DNA of 64,000 nt from Phycisphaeraceae bacterium (GTDB taxonomy: Bacteria; Planctomycetota; Phycisphaerae; Phycisphaerales; Phycisphaeraceae), in assembly GCA_028284155.1 (NCBI GenBank), contig JANQSF010000006.1:1-64000 (forward strand), read 5' to 3'. The position numbers and the translations under genes were made by a program. The stretch's first letter is position 1, and each line of letters opens with the position of its first letter. A model generated the notes under the pieces. It saw only the letters and a program-made list of their open reading frames with translations. It was not told the DNA's origin and did not search any database. Positions 34,082 to 43,428 of this stretch are shown here, piece by piece.

Positions 34082-37030
34082 ATGACGGACGCGGAAACGA
34101 ACAGCGCACAACCCGACGGGCAAGAGTCGACGCCGCATTACTGGGCGTTCATCAGCTACAGCCACGCGGACGAGCGTTGGGGGCGTTGGCTGCACAAGGC
34201 GTTGGAACGATACCGCGTGCCCCGCCGCGTCGCGGACGACGCTAGCGACGACACGCCGACACCGCGCCGGCTGAAGCCGATTTTTCGCGACAAGGAAGAG
34301 CTGAGCACGTCGGCCGACCTGCCGGGGCGGATCCTTGATGCGCTGGAGCGGTCGCGTCACCTCGTGGTCATCTGCTCGCCGCGGGCCAGAAAGTCGCCTT
34401 GGGTCGACCGCGAGATCCGGCAGTTCAAGGCGTTGGGCAAGGCGGACCAGGTGTTCTGCCTGATCGTCGATGGCGAGCCGAACGCGTCGGACGGCGGCGA
34501 GCCGGAGATCGAGGCGTTTCCCATCTCCGTGCGGTTCGTCGTTGACGACGGCGGCGACCTGACGGAGGAGCGGACCGAGCCGCTGGCGGCGGACGTGCGC
34601 AAGGGCAAGGACACGAAGCGCGACGCGTGCCTGCGGCTGATCGCCGGCCTGCTCGATCTGGATTTTGATGCGTTGCGGCGTCGCGACCAGCGGCGGCGGA
34701 CGCGTTGGCTGACGGCCTGGATGTCGACGGCCGGCGGTGTGATCGTCGCGCTGACCGTGTTGACCATCCTGACGCTGATCGCGCGCGGGGAGGCGGACGA
34801 GCAGACCGCCATCGCCGGCCAACAGCGCAAGGTGGCCGTCCGCCAACGCAACGAGGCCGTCAATCAACGCGGCATCGCCGAGCGCCGGGCGGAGACGATC
34901 CGCCAGGAGTTGGCGATCAACCTGATCGCGCTGGCCGACAGCGAGCTGCGCAACGGCAACGCGGGCGGCGTTCGGCCGCTGCTGGCCGACGTGCCGGCCG
35001 ACCTGCGCGGATGGGACTGGCACCGCTTGTGGCATGACGGCGACGTCTCGGCCGCGACGCATGTCAGCGAAAGCGACTACGACCTGCTCGCCGTCGCCTG
35101 CACGCGCGACGGCAAGTTGGTGGCCGTCGGTGACCGTTGGGGCAGTATCCGCCTGCGCGAGCGCGTGACCGGCAAGTTAGTTGCGACGTTCGGACGACCG
35201 CCGCCGGCAAGCGATATCCCGATGCACCGGCGTCGCGTCATGCCGTTTGAGCCATTCGGCGTCTCGGCGCTGGCGTTCAGCCCGAATGGTGCACAACTCG
35301 TCAGCGGAGACCGCGAAGGCAACCTGCGGATTTGGAACGTCGCGGACCAGCAACGCGTCGCGGAGGTGAAGGGCTCGAGACTGGCGATTACGCACGTCGC
35401 TTTCTTCGGCGAAAGGCAAAATACGATCGCGTACAGCGGGGCCGATCAACACACGCGCATCTGGCACCCCGCAACAGAACGTCTGCATTCGTTCGGCTCG
35501 ATGAACGCCCGGGTCAGCGCGCTCGACGTCTCGGCTGACGGTCGGAGCCTGGTCACCGTCGCCGGCAACCAGGGTCGGCTGGTCATGCCGCCTTACCAGG
35601 AGGCGGTCGAATTGTCGCTGCCCTTCTTCAACTCGTTCACCAGCGCGGCGATCTCGCCGGACGGCGAGTTCGTGTGCACGGGCCATGAGGACGGAGCGGT
35701 CTATCTCTGGAATAAGACCGGCCGACTGGGAAAACTCGCGTTCGGCCACAAAGGCGCTGTGACCGCGATGGCGTTTATCAAGTCGCCTTTGACTCACGGC
35801 CAAGTCGTTGTGTCTGCGGGGCAGGACAAAGTGCTGAAGGCCTGGTCGATCGGGGCGGACCGCAAAGGCATCCTCTTCTCTCTGCGAAACGTCGCGACAC
35901 TACACGGGCACGCCCAGCCCATCGTCGGGCTCGCGGGCGCCCTGTCGCAAGACGTATTCGTGACCTGTGCCGCGGACCGCACGATCAAGAGTTGGAGTGT
36001 CCAACCGCAACTCGGCGCGGAGTATCTTCGCGGGGTCACGCAGGCGATCGTGGGCGTCACGCCGTTTAGCCTGAGCCCGGACGGCCGAACGTACGCGGTT
36101 TATCGCCGTGCCAGCGGCGGGACGTCCGTCAACGTCCACAACCTGAAAACCGGCAAGCTCGAACACGACATCAAAGCGACGCTGGGTGATTTCAAGAGAA
36201 CCGAGTCGAATCCCTTCAAAGGCGATTGGGACCTGCACGCCCTGCGCTTCTCGCCTGACGGCAAACAGATCGCCGCCAGCCTGGAAGACGGGGCCGTGCG
36301 CGTCTGGTCGCTGGCCGACGGCAAGTTGCTTCACACGTTGACGTCGGAGGCGAACCGCGACGGGCGCCGGCCGTTCGTTACCGCATTGGCCTACAGCCGC
36401 GACAGCCAACACCTCTTCACAGCGGATGTCGAAGGTCGACTGCACAAGTGGGACCTCACAACCAGTGAACGCACCTGGACGATCGATGGCCATCGCGACG
36501 ACCAGTTGCGTTTCATGGTCACACAGTCCCACGTCGAAAGCCTGGAGGTCAGCCCCGACAACACGATGCTCGTCAGCGCCGGACTCGACCCGACCGTGCG
36601 CGTGTGGGACGCTGAGAGCGGCGAGCCGATCGCGGCCCTGACCGGTCACGACAAACCGATTCACCGAGCCGTCTTCACGCCGGACAACGAATTCATCGTG
36701 TCCGGCTCATCCGACAACACCGCCCGCGTCTGGTCGATCGCCGACAGGAAAACCGTCACCATCCTGACCGGTCACACCGAGCCCGTGACCGATGTTGCGA
36801 TCGACCCAGACCAGACGCGTATCGCCACGACCAGCCGAGACAAGTCCCTGCGGATCTGGACGATGAACGGCCGACTCATGACGACGCTGAACGCCGACGG
36901 CGCTGACCTGCGTGTGGCATTCGATCCCAATGGTCAACTGATCTCGTCAGGCCGAGCGCGAACACGGCTCTGGCCCGCTGCGTGGCCAAGCGAGGACGAG
37001 GTCAAGAAGTACCGCGTCGCCGCGGATTAG
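34082..37030 (+). CDS. TIR domain-transmembrane-WD40 receptor-like protein
   Basis: The 982-residue product starts with a TIR domain (WAFISYSHADERWGRWLHKAL near residue 22, FRDKEELSTSADLPGRI and LVVICSPRARKSPWVDREIRQF at about 90-120). The Glu in WVDREI sits where many TIR NADases carry the catalytic glutamate; that equivalence is an inference. A short basic linker (RRRDQRRRTRW) precedes one transmembrane span at about residues 213-238, then a Gln/Arg-rich helical segment. From about residue 330 a WD40 propeller repeats blocks such as VRVWDAESGEPIAALTGH and LRIWTM. The domain order suggests an N-in/C-out sensor. TTG 15 bp upstream is an alternative start. Role unknown: defence, signalling or development. 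Confidence 0.85.
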   Translation: MTDAETNSAQPDGQESTPHYWAFISYSHADERWGRWLHKALERYRVPRRVADDASDDTPTPRRLKPIFRDKEELSTSADLPGRILDALERSRHLVVICSPRARKSPWVDREIRQFKALGKADQVFCLIVDGEPNASDGGEPEIEAFPISVRFVVDDGGDLTEERTEPLAADVRKGKDTKRDACLRLIAGLLDLDFDALRRRDQRRRTRWLTAWMSTAGGVIVALTVLTILTLIARGEADEQTAIAGQQRKVAVRQRNEAVNQRGIAERRAETIRQELAINLIALADSELRNGNAGGVRPLLADVPADLRGWDWHRLWHDGDVSAATHVSESDYDLLAVACTRDGKLVAVGDRWGSIRLRERVTGKLVATFGRPPPASDIPMHRRRVMPFEPFGVSALAFSPNGAQLVSGDREGNLRIWNVADQQRVAEVKGSRLAITHVAFFGERQNTIAYSGADQHTRIWHPATERLHSFGSMNARVSALDVSADGRSLVTVAGNQGRLVMPPYQEAVELSLPFFNSFTSAAISPDGEFVCTGHEDGAVYLWNKTGRLGKLAFGHKGAVTAMAFIKSPLTHGQVVVSAGQDKVLKAWSIGADRKGILFSLRNVATLHGHAQPIVGLAGALSQDVFVTCAADRTIKSWSVQPQLGAEYLRGVTQAIVGVTPFSLSPDGRTYAVYRRASGGTSVNVHNLKTGKLEHDIKATLGDFKRTESNPFKGDWDLHALRFSPDGKQIAASLEDGAVRVWSLADGKLLHTLTSEANRDGRRPFVTALAYSRDSQHLFTADVEGRLHKWDLTTSERTWTIDGHRDDQLRFMVTQSHVESLEVSPDNTMLVSAGLDPTVRVWDAESGEPIAALTGHDKPIHRAVFTPDNEFIVSGSSDNTARVWSIADRKTVTILTGHTEPVTDVAIDPDQTRIATTSRDKSLRIWTMNGRLMTTLNADGADLRVAFDPNGQLISSGRARTRLWPAAWPSEDEVKKYRVAAD

Positions 37031-37056
37031 CGCACATTCAGAACGCTTGCAACGGG

Positions 37057-37082
37057 TGCCACACTTTGGCTTTGCAGTGTGT
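37057..37082. repeat. Short dispersed hairpin (GCCACACTTTGGCTTTGC family)
   Basis: GCCACACT then TTGGCTTTGC then AGTGTG gives a 6-bp stem. Related copies lie at 41497-41526 and, as a flanking inverted pair, at 55020-55228. Confidence 0.5.
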
Positions 37083-37121
37083 GTTATGCGTGGAAGTCTG
37101 CCCTCGGCCAATTCACACTTG

Positions 37122-38525
37122 CTACCTCCGCTTGAACGTCGCCCCATTGTCCGGCGGCATTGACCTGTGCCATTTGAGCAGTTTGTCCGACATGGCCTTT
37201 ACGACGTCGGCGTGCTCCGATGCGACGTTGCGTTTCTCGCCGCGGTCTGATTCGAGGTCGAATAGCTGCGCGTCTGAGCCGTCGTACTCGCACAGCAGCT
37301 TCCACTTGCCGTCGCGCATCGCCAGGTCGGGCAGGTCGTTGACGCCGTAAAACGCGTCGCGGTCCGGCGGCCTGCGGAACATGAGCGGTGCTTGGCGCGA
37401 CCCGCCTTCGCCTAACAAGGTCTTCGGCAATGACTCGCCGTCGTAAGTCACGCCCTTTGCCCGAGGCGTGCCGGTCAGGTCGAGCAGCGTGGGCACGAGG
37501 TCGATCGCGCTGAAGACCGACGTCCTGTCGACGTGCCCGCGTTTCTTGACGATGCTCGGCCCCCACGCGATCAATGACGAACGCACGCCGCCTTCATAAA
37601 GGTGCGTCTTGAACCCGCGAAACGGCCCGGCCGAGCCGGCGCCCTGCTCCGGGCCGTTGTCGGAGCAGATCAACACCAGCGTGTTGTCGCGCAGCCGAAC
37701 GTCGTCGCGGATCAGGTCGAACAGCCGGGCGAACTGCGCGTCCATGGCCTGCAACACCGAGTGATACAGGCCGCGTTTGCCATCGGCCCATTGATCGACC
37801 GGCGGCCAGAACGGTCCGTGCACATCGTCGGGCCAAAGGTTGATGTAAAACGGCTTGTCGGCCGCGACCGCCTCCTTGATGAACGGGATCGCCTCGTCAA
37901 TGAAACCGCTGGTGATCTTCGACCGCAGCATCCAGCGGTAACCATTGCCGAGTCGTTCCGCGTCGGCCCAGATGCGGCGCGGCTGCTCCCAACCCGGCGC
38001 GAGCGTAAGTGGCAGCAGCTTCGGCCCCATGCCCTCGAAGTTGGTCAACGCCTTGTCGAACCCGTACGCGGTGATCGGCGGCGCGTCGGCGACGTTGCGC
38101 TGCCCGCCCATGTGCCACTTGCCGAAATGCCCCGTCGCGTAGCCGGCCTGCTGCAACGCCCTTGCGAGCATCGGCGCCTTCGGGTCAAGCCACTGCGCCA
38201 TGCCGCGCCGCGTGTTGAGGTCGCGGTGGGCCAGGTACGACGTGATCCGCCAACGCTGCGGGTATTGCCCCGTTGAGATAGCGGTGCGCGACGGCGAGCA
38301 GATCGGCGAGTTCACATAAAACTGCTCAAACCGCACACCCTCCGCGGCCATGCGGTCGATGTGCGGCGTCTTCGCATCCTTGTTGCCAAAGCACGAGAAG
38401 TCGCCCCAGCCCATGTCGTCGATGAAGATCAGGACGATGTTGGGACGGTCGGCGGCTAGCGTGGACGCGTGGCTGATCAACAGGATGAAGACGGTCGCGA
38501 CGATACGGAGCAGAGCTTGATTCAT
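37122..38525 (-). CDS. Formylglycine-dependent sulfatase, secreted
   Basis: The 467-residue product has a signal peptide (1-25, TLAADRP) and the sulfatase core. Metal-site aspartates occur in VLIFIDDMGWGD at about residues 31-42, and the modified motif CSPSR has its Cys at residue 76, which an FGE enzyme would convert to formylglycine. Later landmarks are GKWHMGGQ near 130, NLWPDDVHGPFWPP near 226 and LICSDNGPEQGAG near 286. Length is normal for the family. It follows the unknown secreted gene at 38654 by 128 bp on the same strand. Natural substrate unknown; sulfated polysaccharides are usual for planctomycetes. Confidence 0.92.
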   Translation of the reverse strand: MNQALLRIVATVFILLISHASTLAADRPNIVLIFIDDMGWGDFSCFGNKDAKTPHIDRMAAEGVRFEQFYVNSPICSPSRTAISTGQYPQRWRITSYLAHRDLNTRRGMAQWLDPKAPMLARALQQAGYATGHFGKWHMGGQRNVADAPPITAYGFDKALTNFEGMGPKLLPLTLAPGWEQPRRIWADAERLGNGYRWMLRSKITSGFIDEAIPFIKEAVAADKPFYINLWPDDVHGPFWPPVDQWADGKRGLYHSVLQAMDAQFARLFDLIRDDVRLRDNTLVLICSDNGPEQGAGSAGPFRGFKTHLYEGGVRSSLIAWGPSIVKKRGHVDRTSVFSAIDLVPTLLDLTGTPRAKGVTYDGESLPKTLLGEGGSRQAPLMFRRPPDRDAFYGVNDLPDLAMRDGKWKLLCEYDGSDAQLFDLESDRGEKRNVASEHADVVKAMSDKLLKWHRSMPPDNGATFKRR

Positions 38526-38653
38526 AGCATGAAACCGAAACGGGCTGAATGTCGGGTTACGTCGGTTGAGACCGAACAACCTTCGTGACGCGGATTGTAC
38601 TGCCAAGCCATTCATGTTCCCACGACACCAACCTTTCACGTCACCGTCGTTCG

Positions 38654-39652
38654 CTACCGCCACTTGAGCTGATCGATGCGACGCAGTTCCGCGTCGATCT
38701 TGTGGCCCTCGTAGAACGACAGCCAGCCGCGTAGGTGAACCGTCTTGCCCGGCGGGCAGTCGGGGAACTTCGGGTCCGAGTGCATGCACGGGCACGGGGG
38801 GTTGGCCCACACGCGGTGACATGGGTCCCACGCGGTGATCACCCACCGCTTGCCGTCCTTCGAACGTGTCGCCACATACGGCTTGGCGATGTGCTTGTTG
38901 TCGTTGATTTGCTGCGCGAACTGTGGCACGCCGCGCAGCATGACGCAGTTCTGTACGACCAATCCGGTCAGCGTTTTATCCGTGCCGTTCTTCAGCCACA
39001 TGTGCAGCCGAACGCCGCTTCGCTCCGGTGTAACCGATGTGCCGAACACGACGCCGTTCGGCAGCTTGCGTTCGACGCGCAGCGTCCCGTCGGGCTTGCG
39101 TTCCCACTCCAACGGTTTGAGTTTGACGCCCTGCTTCGACCAGACGGTCGGCACATGCGTATGCGCGAGGTAGAGCAGCTCGCGCCGGCCGCCGTTCTGC
39201 CACCAGATTGCCTCCGGTACGTCGAGCACGACGTAGGCGGACGCGTCCCACGGCGTGAACACGCTCACCTTCGTCTCGCGTTGTGGGTCGATCGCGCCAT
39301 CGAGAAAACCGATGCGCGGGTGTCGGCCGCCGGGGTAGGGCAACACGAGCAGCGGCGAATCGTCGGGGCGCTTCGGTCGGTTATCGCCGCGGATGTCGAA
39401 CCGCTTGAGGTGCTTGGCGATCTCGTCTTGTTTCAGACCGATCGCGGCGCTGATCTCTGCGCTCGTGAATCGGTGATGCCAGACCATGTTTTGCAGCCAG
39501 CGGCGCAGGTCGGCATCGTCGCGCGCGGGGCGGGCGTTTGAATCGGCCGCGGCGTCGGGCGTATCGGCCTCAGCCCCGAACGCGGCCGGCGTGAGTACAA
39601 CACAAACCCAAAACAATCCCAATGCGACGACATGACTTTGGATATTGGACAT
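38654..39652 (-). CDS. Secreted protein of unknown function upstream of the sulfatase
   Basis: The 332-residue product has a signal peptide (1-27, AFGAEAD) then a helical region that looks HTH-like (FTSAEISAAIGLKQDEIAKHL at about residues 63-83), followed by a beta-rich body (LLVLPYPGGRHPRIGFLDG, EAIWWQNGGRRELLYLAHTH) and a Cys/Pro-rich end (NPPCPCMHSDPKFPDCPPG). I do not recognise the family. ATG at 39652 has GAGGAT upstream. Co-directional with the sulfatase; a shared carbohydrate-degradation role is possible but not demonstrated. Confidence 0.6.
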   Translation of the reverse strand: MSNIQSHVVALGLFWVCVVLTPAAFGAEADTPDAAADSNARPARDDADLRRWLQNMVWHHRFTSAEISAAIGLKQDEIAKHLKRFDIRGDNRPKRPDDSPLLVLPYPGGRHPRIGFLDGAIDPQRETKVSVFTPWDASAYVVLDVPEAIWWQNGGRRELLYLAHTHVPTVWSKQGVKLKPLEWERKPDGTLRVERKLPNGVVFGTSVTPERSGVRLHMWLKNGTDKTLTGLVVQNCVMLRGVPQFAQQINDNKHIAKPYVATRSKDGKRWVITAWDPCHRVWANPPCPCMHSDPKFPDCPPGKTVHLRGWLSFYEGHKIDAELRRIDQLKWR

Positions 39653-39699
39653 GGCAGGATCCTCAGGTCGCCAGATGCCTCGAACAAGGTGTCTGTCTC

Positions 39700-39766
39700 G
39701 TGCCACGGCCGTGTCGGCCGTGCGATTCATCAAAGGCGTACCGCACGGCCGACACGGCCGTGGCAC
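39700..39766. repeat. Perfect 25-bp inverted repeat
   Basis: Arms 39700-39724 and 39742-39766 are exact reverse complements with a 17-nt loop. The arm core is TGCCACGGCCGTGTCGGCCG. It sits between the unknown secreted gene (minus) and a Tat-exported protein (plus). Confidence 0.8.
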
Positions 39767-39894
39767 AAGAACCGCACGCCGCAGGACACCGGCGCCGACT
39801 CTCACCGGCTGACCGATTCACATCGGTATCATTGTAAAGAATGCCCAGCCACCCGGTGCAGCCGTTCACATCTCGACCCATCCAGGAGCGCACC

Positions 39895-41472
39895 ATGCAA
39901 CCGACATCCGACGCGCCGAATCAGAACGCTTCTTCAACATTGTTCCATCGCGTCACACGGCGCACGGCAATCGCGGCCGGCGCGACCGCGGCGCTCGGCG
40001 GGCTGGGCGACTTCGCATTTCTTTCATCGCTCAACCCCGTTTCGGCCGCCGACGCGGCGCTCGACGCCGACACTGTGCGGTTCGGCTCGGACATCGAGCC
40101 GATGGTCCGCCTGATCGAAACGACGCCGCGCGACAAGCTGATCGACGCGGTCGGCGCGAAGGTGCGCGGCGGTACGAGTTACCGCCACGTCCTGGCCGCA
40201 CTGCTGTTGGCCGGCGTGCGCAACGTGCAGCCAAGGCCGTCGGTCGGCTTCAAGTTCCACGCCGTGCTCGTGGTGAACTCAGCCCACCTGGCGAGCGTGT
40301 CCGGCCCGCCGTCGGACCGTTGGCTGCCGATCTTCTGGGCGATCGACCATTTCAAGAGCGCGCAGGCCCGCGACGTGCGCGAAGGCGACTGGACCATGTC
40401 GGCCGTTGACGAGTCGGCCGTGCCCAAGCCGCACAGGGCGCGGCAGGCATTCATCGAGGCGATGAACAAGTGGGACGTGCCCGCGGCCGACGCGGCCGTC
40501 GCGCAACTGGCGCGCACGCACGGCGCGAACGACGTGTTCGAGATGTTCTTCCGGCTCGGCTCGCGCGACTTCCGGTCGATCGGCCACAAGGCGATCTACG
40601 TCGCCAACGCGTTCCGCACGCTCCAATGCATCGGCTGGCAACACGCCGAACCGGTGCTGCGATCGCTCGCTTACGCGCTGCTGAACCACAGCGGCGAGGC
40701 GAACCCGGCCACCAGCGACCACGCGGCCGACCGTCCCGGTCGCGACAACCGTGCGCTGGCCAAAAAGATGCGCGACGATTGGTTGGCTGGTAAGCGCAGC
40801 GACGACGCATCGGCCGCGCTGCTGGACGTGCTTCGGCAGGGGTCGCCGGCCGACGCGGCGCAGGCCGTTGCGAAACACGTCAACAGCGGCGTCGCGCCGC
40901 AGTCGATGTGGGACGCGATGTTTGCGATGGCGTCCGAACTCGTCCTGCGTCAGCCCGCGATCGTCCCGCTGCACGCGGCCACGTGCACGAACGCCATCTA
41001 CTTCGCCTACCAACAGTCGGCCGACGACACGACCCGCCGCTGGCTCATGTTGCAGAACGCGTCGTTCCTCGCCCTGTTCCGCCAGGCCGCCGAACGCCGG
41101 CGCAAACTCGGCGACGCGAACATCCAGAAAATCACGCCGACCGAGAACGTCAAGCCCGAGCCGGCGGCCGTCACGCGCATCTTCGCGGACGTCGGCCGAG
41201 ACCGCCCCGCCGCCGCGGCCGGCACGCTCGCCTACCTGCGCAACAATGGCGACCCGCAACTGCTGATCGACGCCGCCCGCCGACTCGTCTTCCTCAAGGG
41301 GAACGACGCGCACGACTACAAGTTCAGTTCGGCTGTGCTGGAAGACTACGCGCACCTGTCGCCGGGTTGGCGAGACCGCTACCTCGCGGGCTGTACGGCG
41401 CTGCTGAATGGGTCAAGCCAGCGCGACAACGGGCTGGTCACGCGGATTCGCGGGGCGCTTGCGTCGTCGTAG
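39895..41472 (+). CDS. Tat-exported protein of unknown function
   Basis: The 525-residue product begins with a Tat signal (VTRRTAIAAGATAALGGL within residues 18-36) and a leader ending VSAADA. The mature part is almost entirely alpha-helical with repeated hydrophobic helices, including FKFHAVLVVNSAHLASVSG near 120, IFWAIDHFKSAQARD near 145, FEMFFRLGSRDFRSIGHKAIYVANAF near 225 and later LAYLRNNGDPQLLIDAARRL. No recognised domain; the pattern may be HEAT-like. The ATG at 39895 has AGGAG and gives a clean Tat signal; a start at 39841 is the alternative. Function unknown. Confidence 0.6.
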   Translation: MQPTSDAPNQNASSTLFHRVTRRTAIAAGATAALGGLGDFAFLSSLNPVSAADAALDADTVRFGSDIEPMVRLIETTPRDKLIDAVGAKVRGGTSYRHVLAALLLAGVRNVQPRPSVGFKFHAVLVVNSAHLASVSGPPSDRWLPIFWAIDHFKSAQARDVREGDWTMSAVDESAVPKPHRARQAFIEAMNKWDVPAADAAVAQLARTHGANDVFEMFFRLGSRDFRSIGHKAIYVANAFRTLQCIGWQHAEPVLRSLAYALLNHSGEANPATSDHAADRPGRDNRALAKKMRDDWLAGKRSDDASAALLDVLRQGSPADAAQAVAKHVNSGVAPQSMWDAMFAMASELVLRQPAIVPLHAATCTNAIYFAYQQSADDTTRRWLMLQNASFLALFRQAAERRRKLGDANIQKITPTENVKPEPAAVTRIFADVGRDRPAAAAGTLAYLRNNGDPQLLIDAARRLVFLKGNDAHDYKFSSAVLEDYAHLSPGWRDRYLAGCTALLNGSSQRDNGLVTRIRGALASS

Positions 41473-41496
41473 AGGACCGTGAGCGTCCCTTCCTCA

Positions 41497-41526
41497 GATG
41501 CCACACCCTGGCCTTGCAAAGTGTGC
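41497..41526. repeat. Dispersed hairpin, second copy
   Basis: Imperfect inverted repeat around GCCACACCCTGGCCTTGCAA and GTGTGCC, related to 37057-37082 and to the flanks of 55020-55228. Confidence 0.45.
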
Positions 41527-41577
41527 CGTCACGCGAACCAAGTCAACCGCATTAACATTCCGTGATCTGCCAACACG

Positions 41578-41991
41578 ATGACCGAAACACAACCTCCAAC
41601 GAGCGATGAACAGCCCGGCATTCGCCGGCCCCCGACACCGTTGTGGTTCAGCGTCATCCATTACGCCGTCGGCGGGATCGTCCTGACGTTCCTCGCCGTC
41701 GCTCTCATTCTGGACATGCTCGACGTCGTGCAACTCCTTGGCGTTGCCGACGCATTCTTCATCCTTGGTCTTCTGATGATCGGCCACGGCGTGCTCGTGT
41801 TCATCGTCGGACGCTACGACCTCAAATACTTCGTCAAGCAGCCGATCGACCGTATCGAAACGCCGGGCAAGTTCTGGAGCCATGTCGTCATCACAATCAT
41901 CCTCGGCATCGGATTGGTCGGGCTGGCGTTGTATGTCGCGCACGTCGCCGATGACATCCAGCAGAGCCTGAATCGCGTTCGGCTGAAGTGA
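41578..41991 (+). CDS. Small three-span membrane protein
   Basis: The 137-residue product has a short polar, Pro-rich N-terminus then three hydrophobic segments: VIHYAVGGIVLTFLAVALILDM, DAFFILGLLMIGHGVLVFIVG and HVVITIILGIGLVGLALYVAH. Polar ends suggest an integral membrane protein, perhaps a YqhA-like or DUF-type family; unrecognised. ATG at 41578. It follows the Tat-exported gene on the same strand and is convergent with the Gfo/Idh/MocA gene, ending 8 bp from it. Confidence 0.6.
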   Translation: MTETQPPTSDEQPGIRRPPTPLWFSVIHYAVGGIVLTFLAVALILDMLDVVQLLGVADAFFILGLLMIGHGVLVFIVGRYDLKYFVKQPIDRIETPGKFWSHVVITIILGIGLVGLALYVAHVADDIQQSLNRVRLK

Positions 41992-41998
41992 TCACCCG

Positions 41999-43294
41999 TC
42001 AAGCGTTAGCCCAGTCGCGCGACTCACGCGCCCGCAGGTCGTTCGCCGGTTGGTCGCCCTCGAAGCTCTCGGTCTTCGGGTCCCACTTGAGCTTGCGCCC
42101 CAGTTCCATCGCGATGTTGCCGATGTGCATCGCCGTGCTGAGGCGGTGCACGTCTTCCGGCGAGTACGTCGTCGTCTTGCGCGACTTGATGCAGTCGAGG
42201 AAGTTACGGTGCTCGTACGCCGGCCGAACCCACAAGCGGTCCTTCTCCGCCGGCCAACTCGCTTCAAGCACGCTCGGCGAACTGGCCTGCAGCTTGCCCC
42301 GCCAACCCTTGTTCGCCACCCAGCCGGCCGACCCTTCCATGCGCAGGCTGACCGACCCCGAACGCACGCGCATCGTCACACCGTTGGCGTACGTGTAATG
42401 CAGGTCGTAGGTGCGCGGCACGCTATTCATCGCGCCCTTGGGGATCTCACCCTTGCCGTGTACCGCGACAGGACCGGAGTGCTCCGCGAAGTTGGCGACC
42501 TGCGCCGAATCGATCAGGTGCGCGCCCCAGTCGGTGAGCTTGCCGCCGGAGTAGTCGCGGATGTTCCGCCAGGCTTGTCGGTCGGTGCGCTTGGGCGTGT
42601 ACGGCGCGAACGGCGCGGGCCCAAGCCAGAGGTTCCAGTCGAGGCCGGGCGGCACGGGTGTCGGCGATTCCTTCACGTACAGGTCGCCCGGCGGCAGGAC
42701 GACGTCCATGTGTTGTAGCTTGCCGATGCCGCCGTTGCGCACGATCTGACACATGCGGTGGTACTCGGGCACCGAGCGGTCCTCGATGCCCGCCTGGTAG
42801 ACGGCCTTGTGCTTGTCGACCGTGTTCACCAACTCACGCCCCTCGGCGATCGTGAGCGTCGGCTTCTCGCAGAACACGTCCTTACCCGCACGCAACGCCA
42901 TCAGTGACATCGGCACGTGCCAATGATCGGGCGTCGAGATCACCACCGCGTCGATGTCTTTTCGCTCGAGGATGTCGCGGAAGTCGGCGTACGTTTGGCA
43001 GGCATCGGACTTCGACTTCAACCGGACGTAATGCTGCGCCTTCTTGCACCGGTCGGCAAACACGTCGCACACAGCCAACACCTTCGCGTCGGGCAGGCCG
43101 AGGAATCGGTTCAGGTTGTAGCCCAGCCCGTGCCCACCCACGCCGATCGCCGCGAGCGTGATGCTGTTCGACGGCGAACTCTTACCGAGCGCCCGCGACG
43201 GCACAAACGTCGGCGCTGCGGCGGCTGACGCGGCCAGCACCGAGGTGCGAAGGAAGCGACGACGAGAAACGTGTGAATTGCGGGTCGTTGTCAT
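41999..43294 (-). CDS. Tat-exported Gfo/Idh/MocA family oxidoreductase
   Basis: The 431-residue product has a Tat signal (SRRRFLRTSV at about residues 9-18, ending ALG), then the NAD-binding Rossmann fold: IGVGGHGLGYNLNRFL near residue 52, VCDVF, DAVVISTPDHWHVPMSLMALRAG with the catalytic-region His, and EKPTLT near 128. The C-terminal domain reads WNLWLGPAPFAPYTPKR and DWGAHLIDSAQVANFA. Exported members typically modify sugars in the periplasm. It lies downstream of a sugar isomerase on the same strand, with a palindromic repeat between. Confidence 0.88.
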   Translation of the reverse strand: MTTTRNSHVSRRRFLRTSVLAASAAAAPTFVPSRALGKSSPSNSITLAAIGVGGHGLGYNLNRFLGLPDAKVLAVCDVFADRCKKAQHYVRLKSKSDACQTYADFRDILERKDIDAVVISTPDHWHVPMSLMALRAGKDVFCEKPTLTIAEGRELVNTVDKHKAVYQAGIEDRSVPEYHRMCQIVRNGGIGKLQHMDVVLPPGDLYVKESPTPVPPGLDWNLWLGPAPFAPYTPKRTDRQAWRNIRDYSGGKLTDWGAHLIDSAQVANFAEHSGPVAVHGKGEIPKGAMNSVPRTYDLHYTYANGVTMRVRSGSVSLRMEGSAGWVANKGWRGKLQASSPSVLEASWPAEKDRLWVRPAYEHRNFLDCIKSRKTTTYSPEDVHRLSTAMHIGNIAMELGRKLKWDPKTESFEGDQPANDLRARESRDWANA

Positions 43295-43325
43295 GGTGAT
43301 GTTCCGTGAACTTGCCGTTGTCCGA

Positions 43326-43395
43326 AGCGTAGGGTGGGCACTGCCCACCATCGGTCATCTTCGTTGCCGTGCTCCGAGGTGGGCAGTGTCCACTC
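43326..43395. repeat. Palindromic element between the isomerase and oxidoreductase genes
   Basis: Left arm around AGGGTGGGCACTGCCCACC (43329-43350) and right arm GGTGGGCAGTGTCCACTC (43378-43395) are imperfect inverted copies. It lies in the upstream region of the Gfo/Idh/MocA gene. Confidence 0.6.
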
Positions 43396-43428
43396 CACGT
43401 CCGAGCGCGCACCCATTCTAATCACCGG

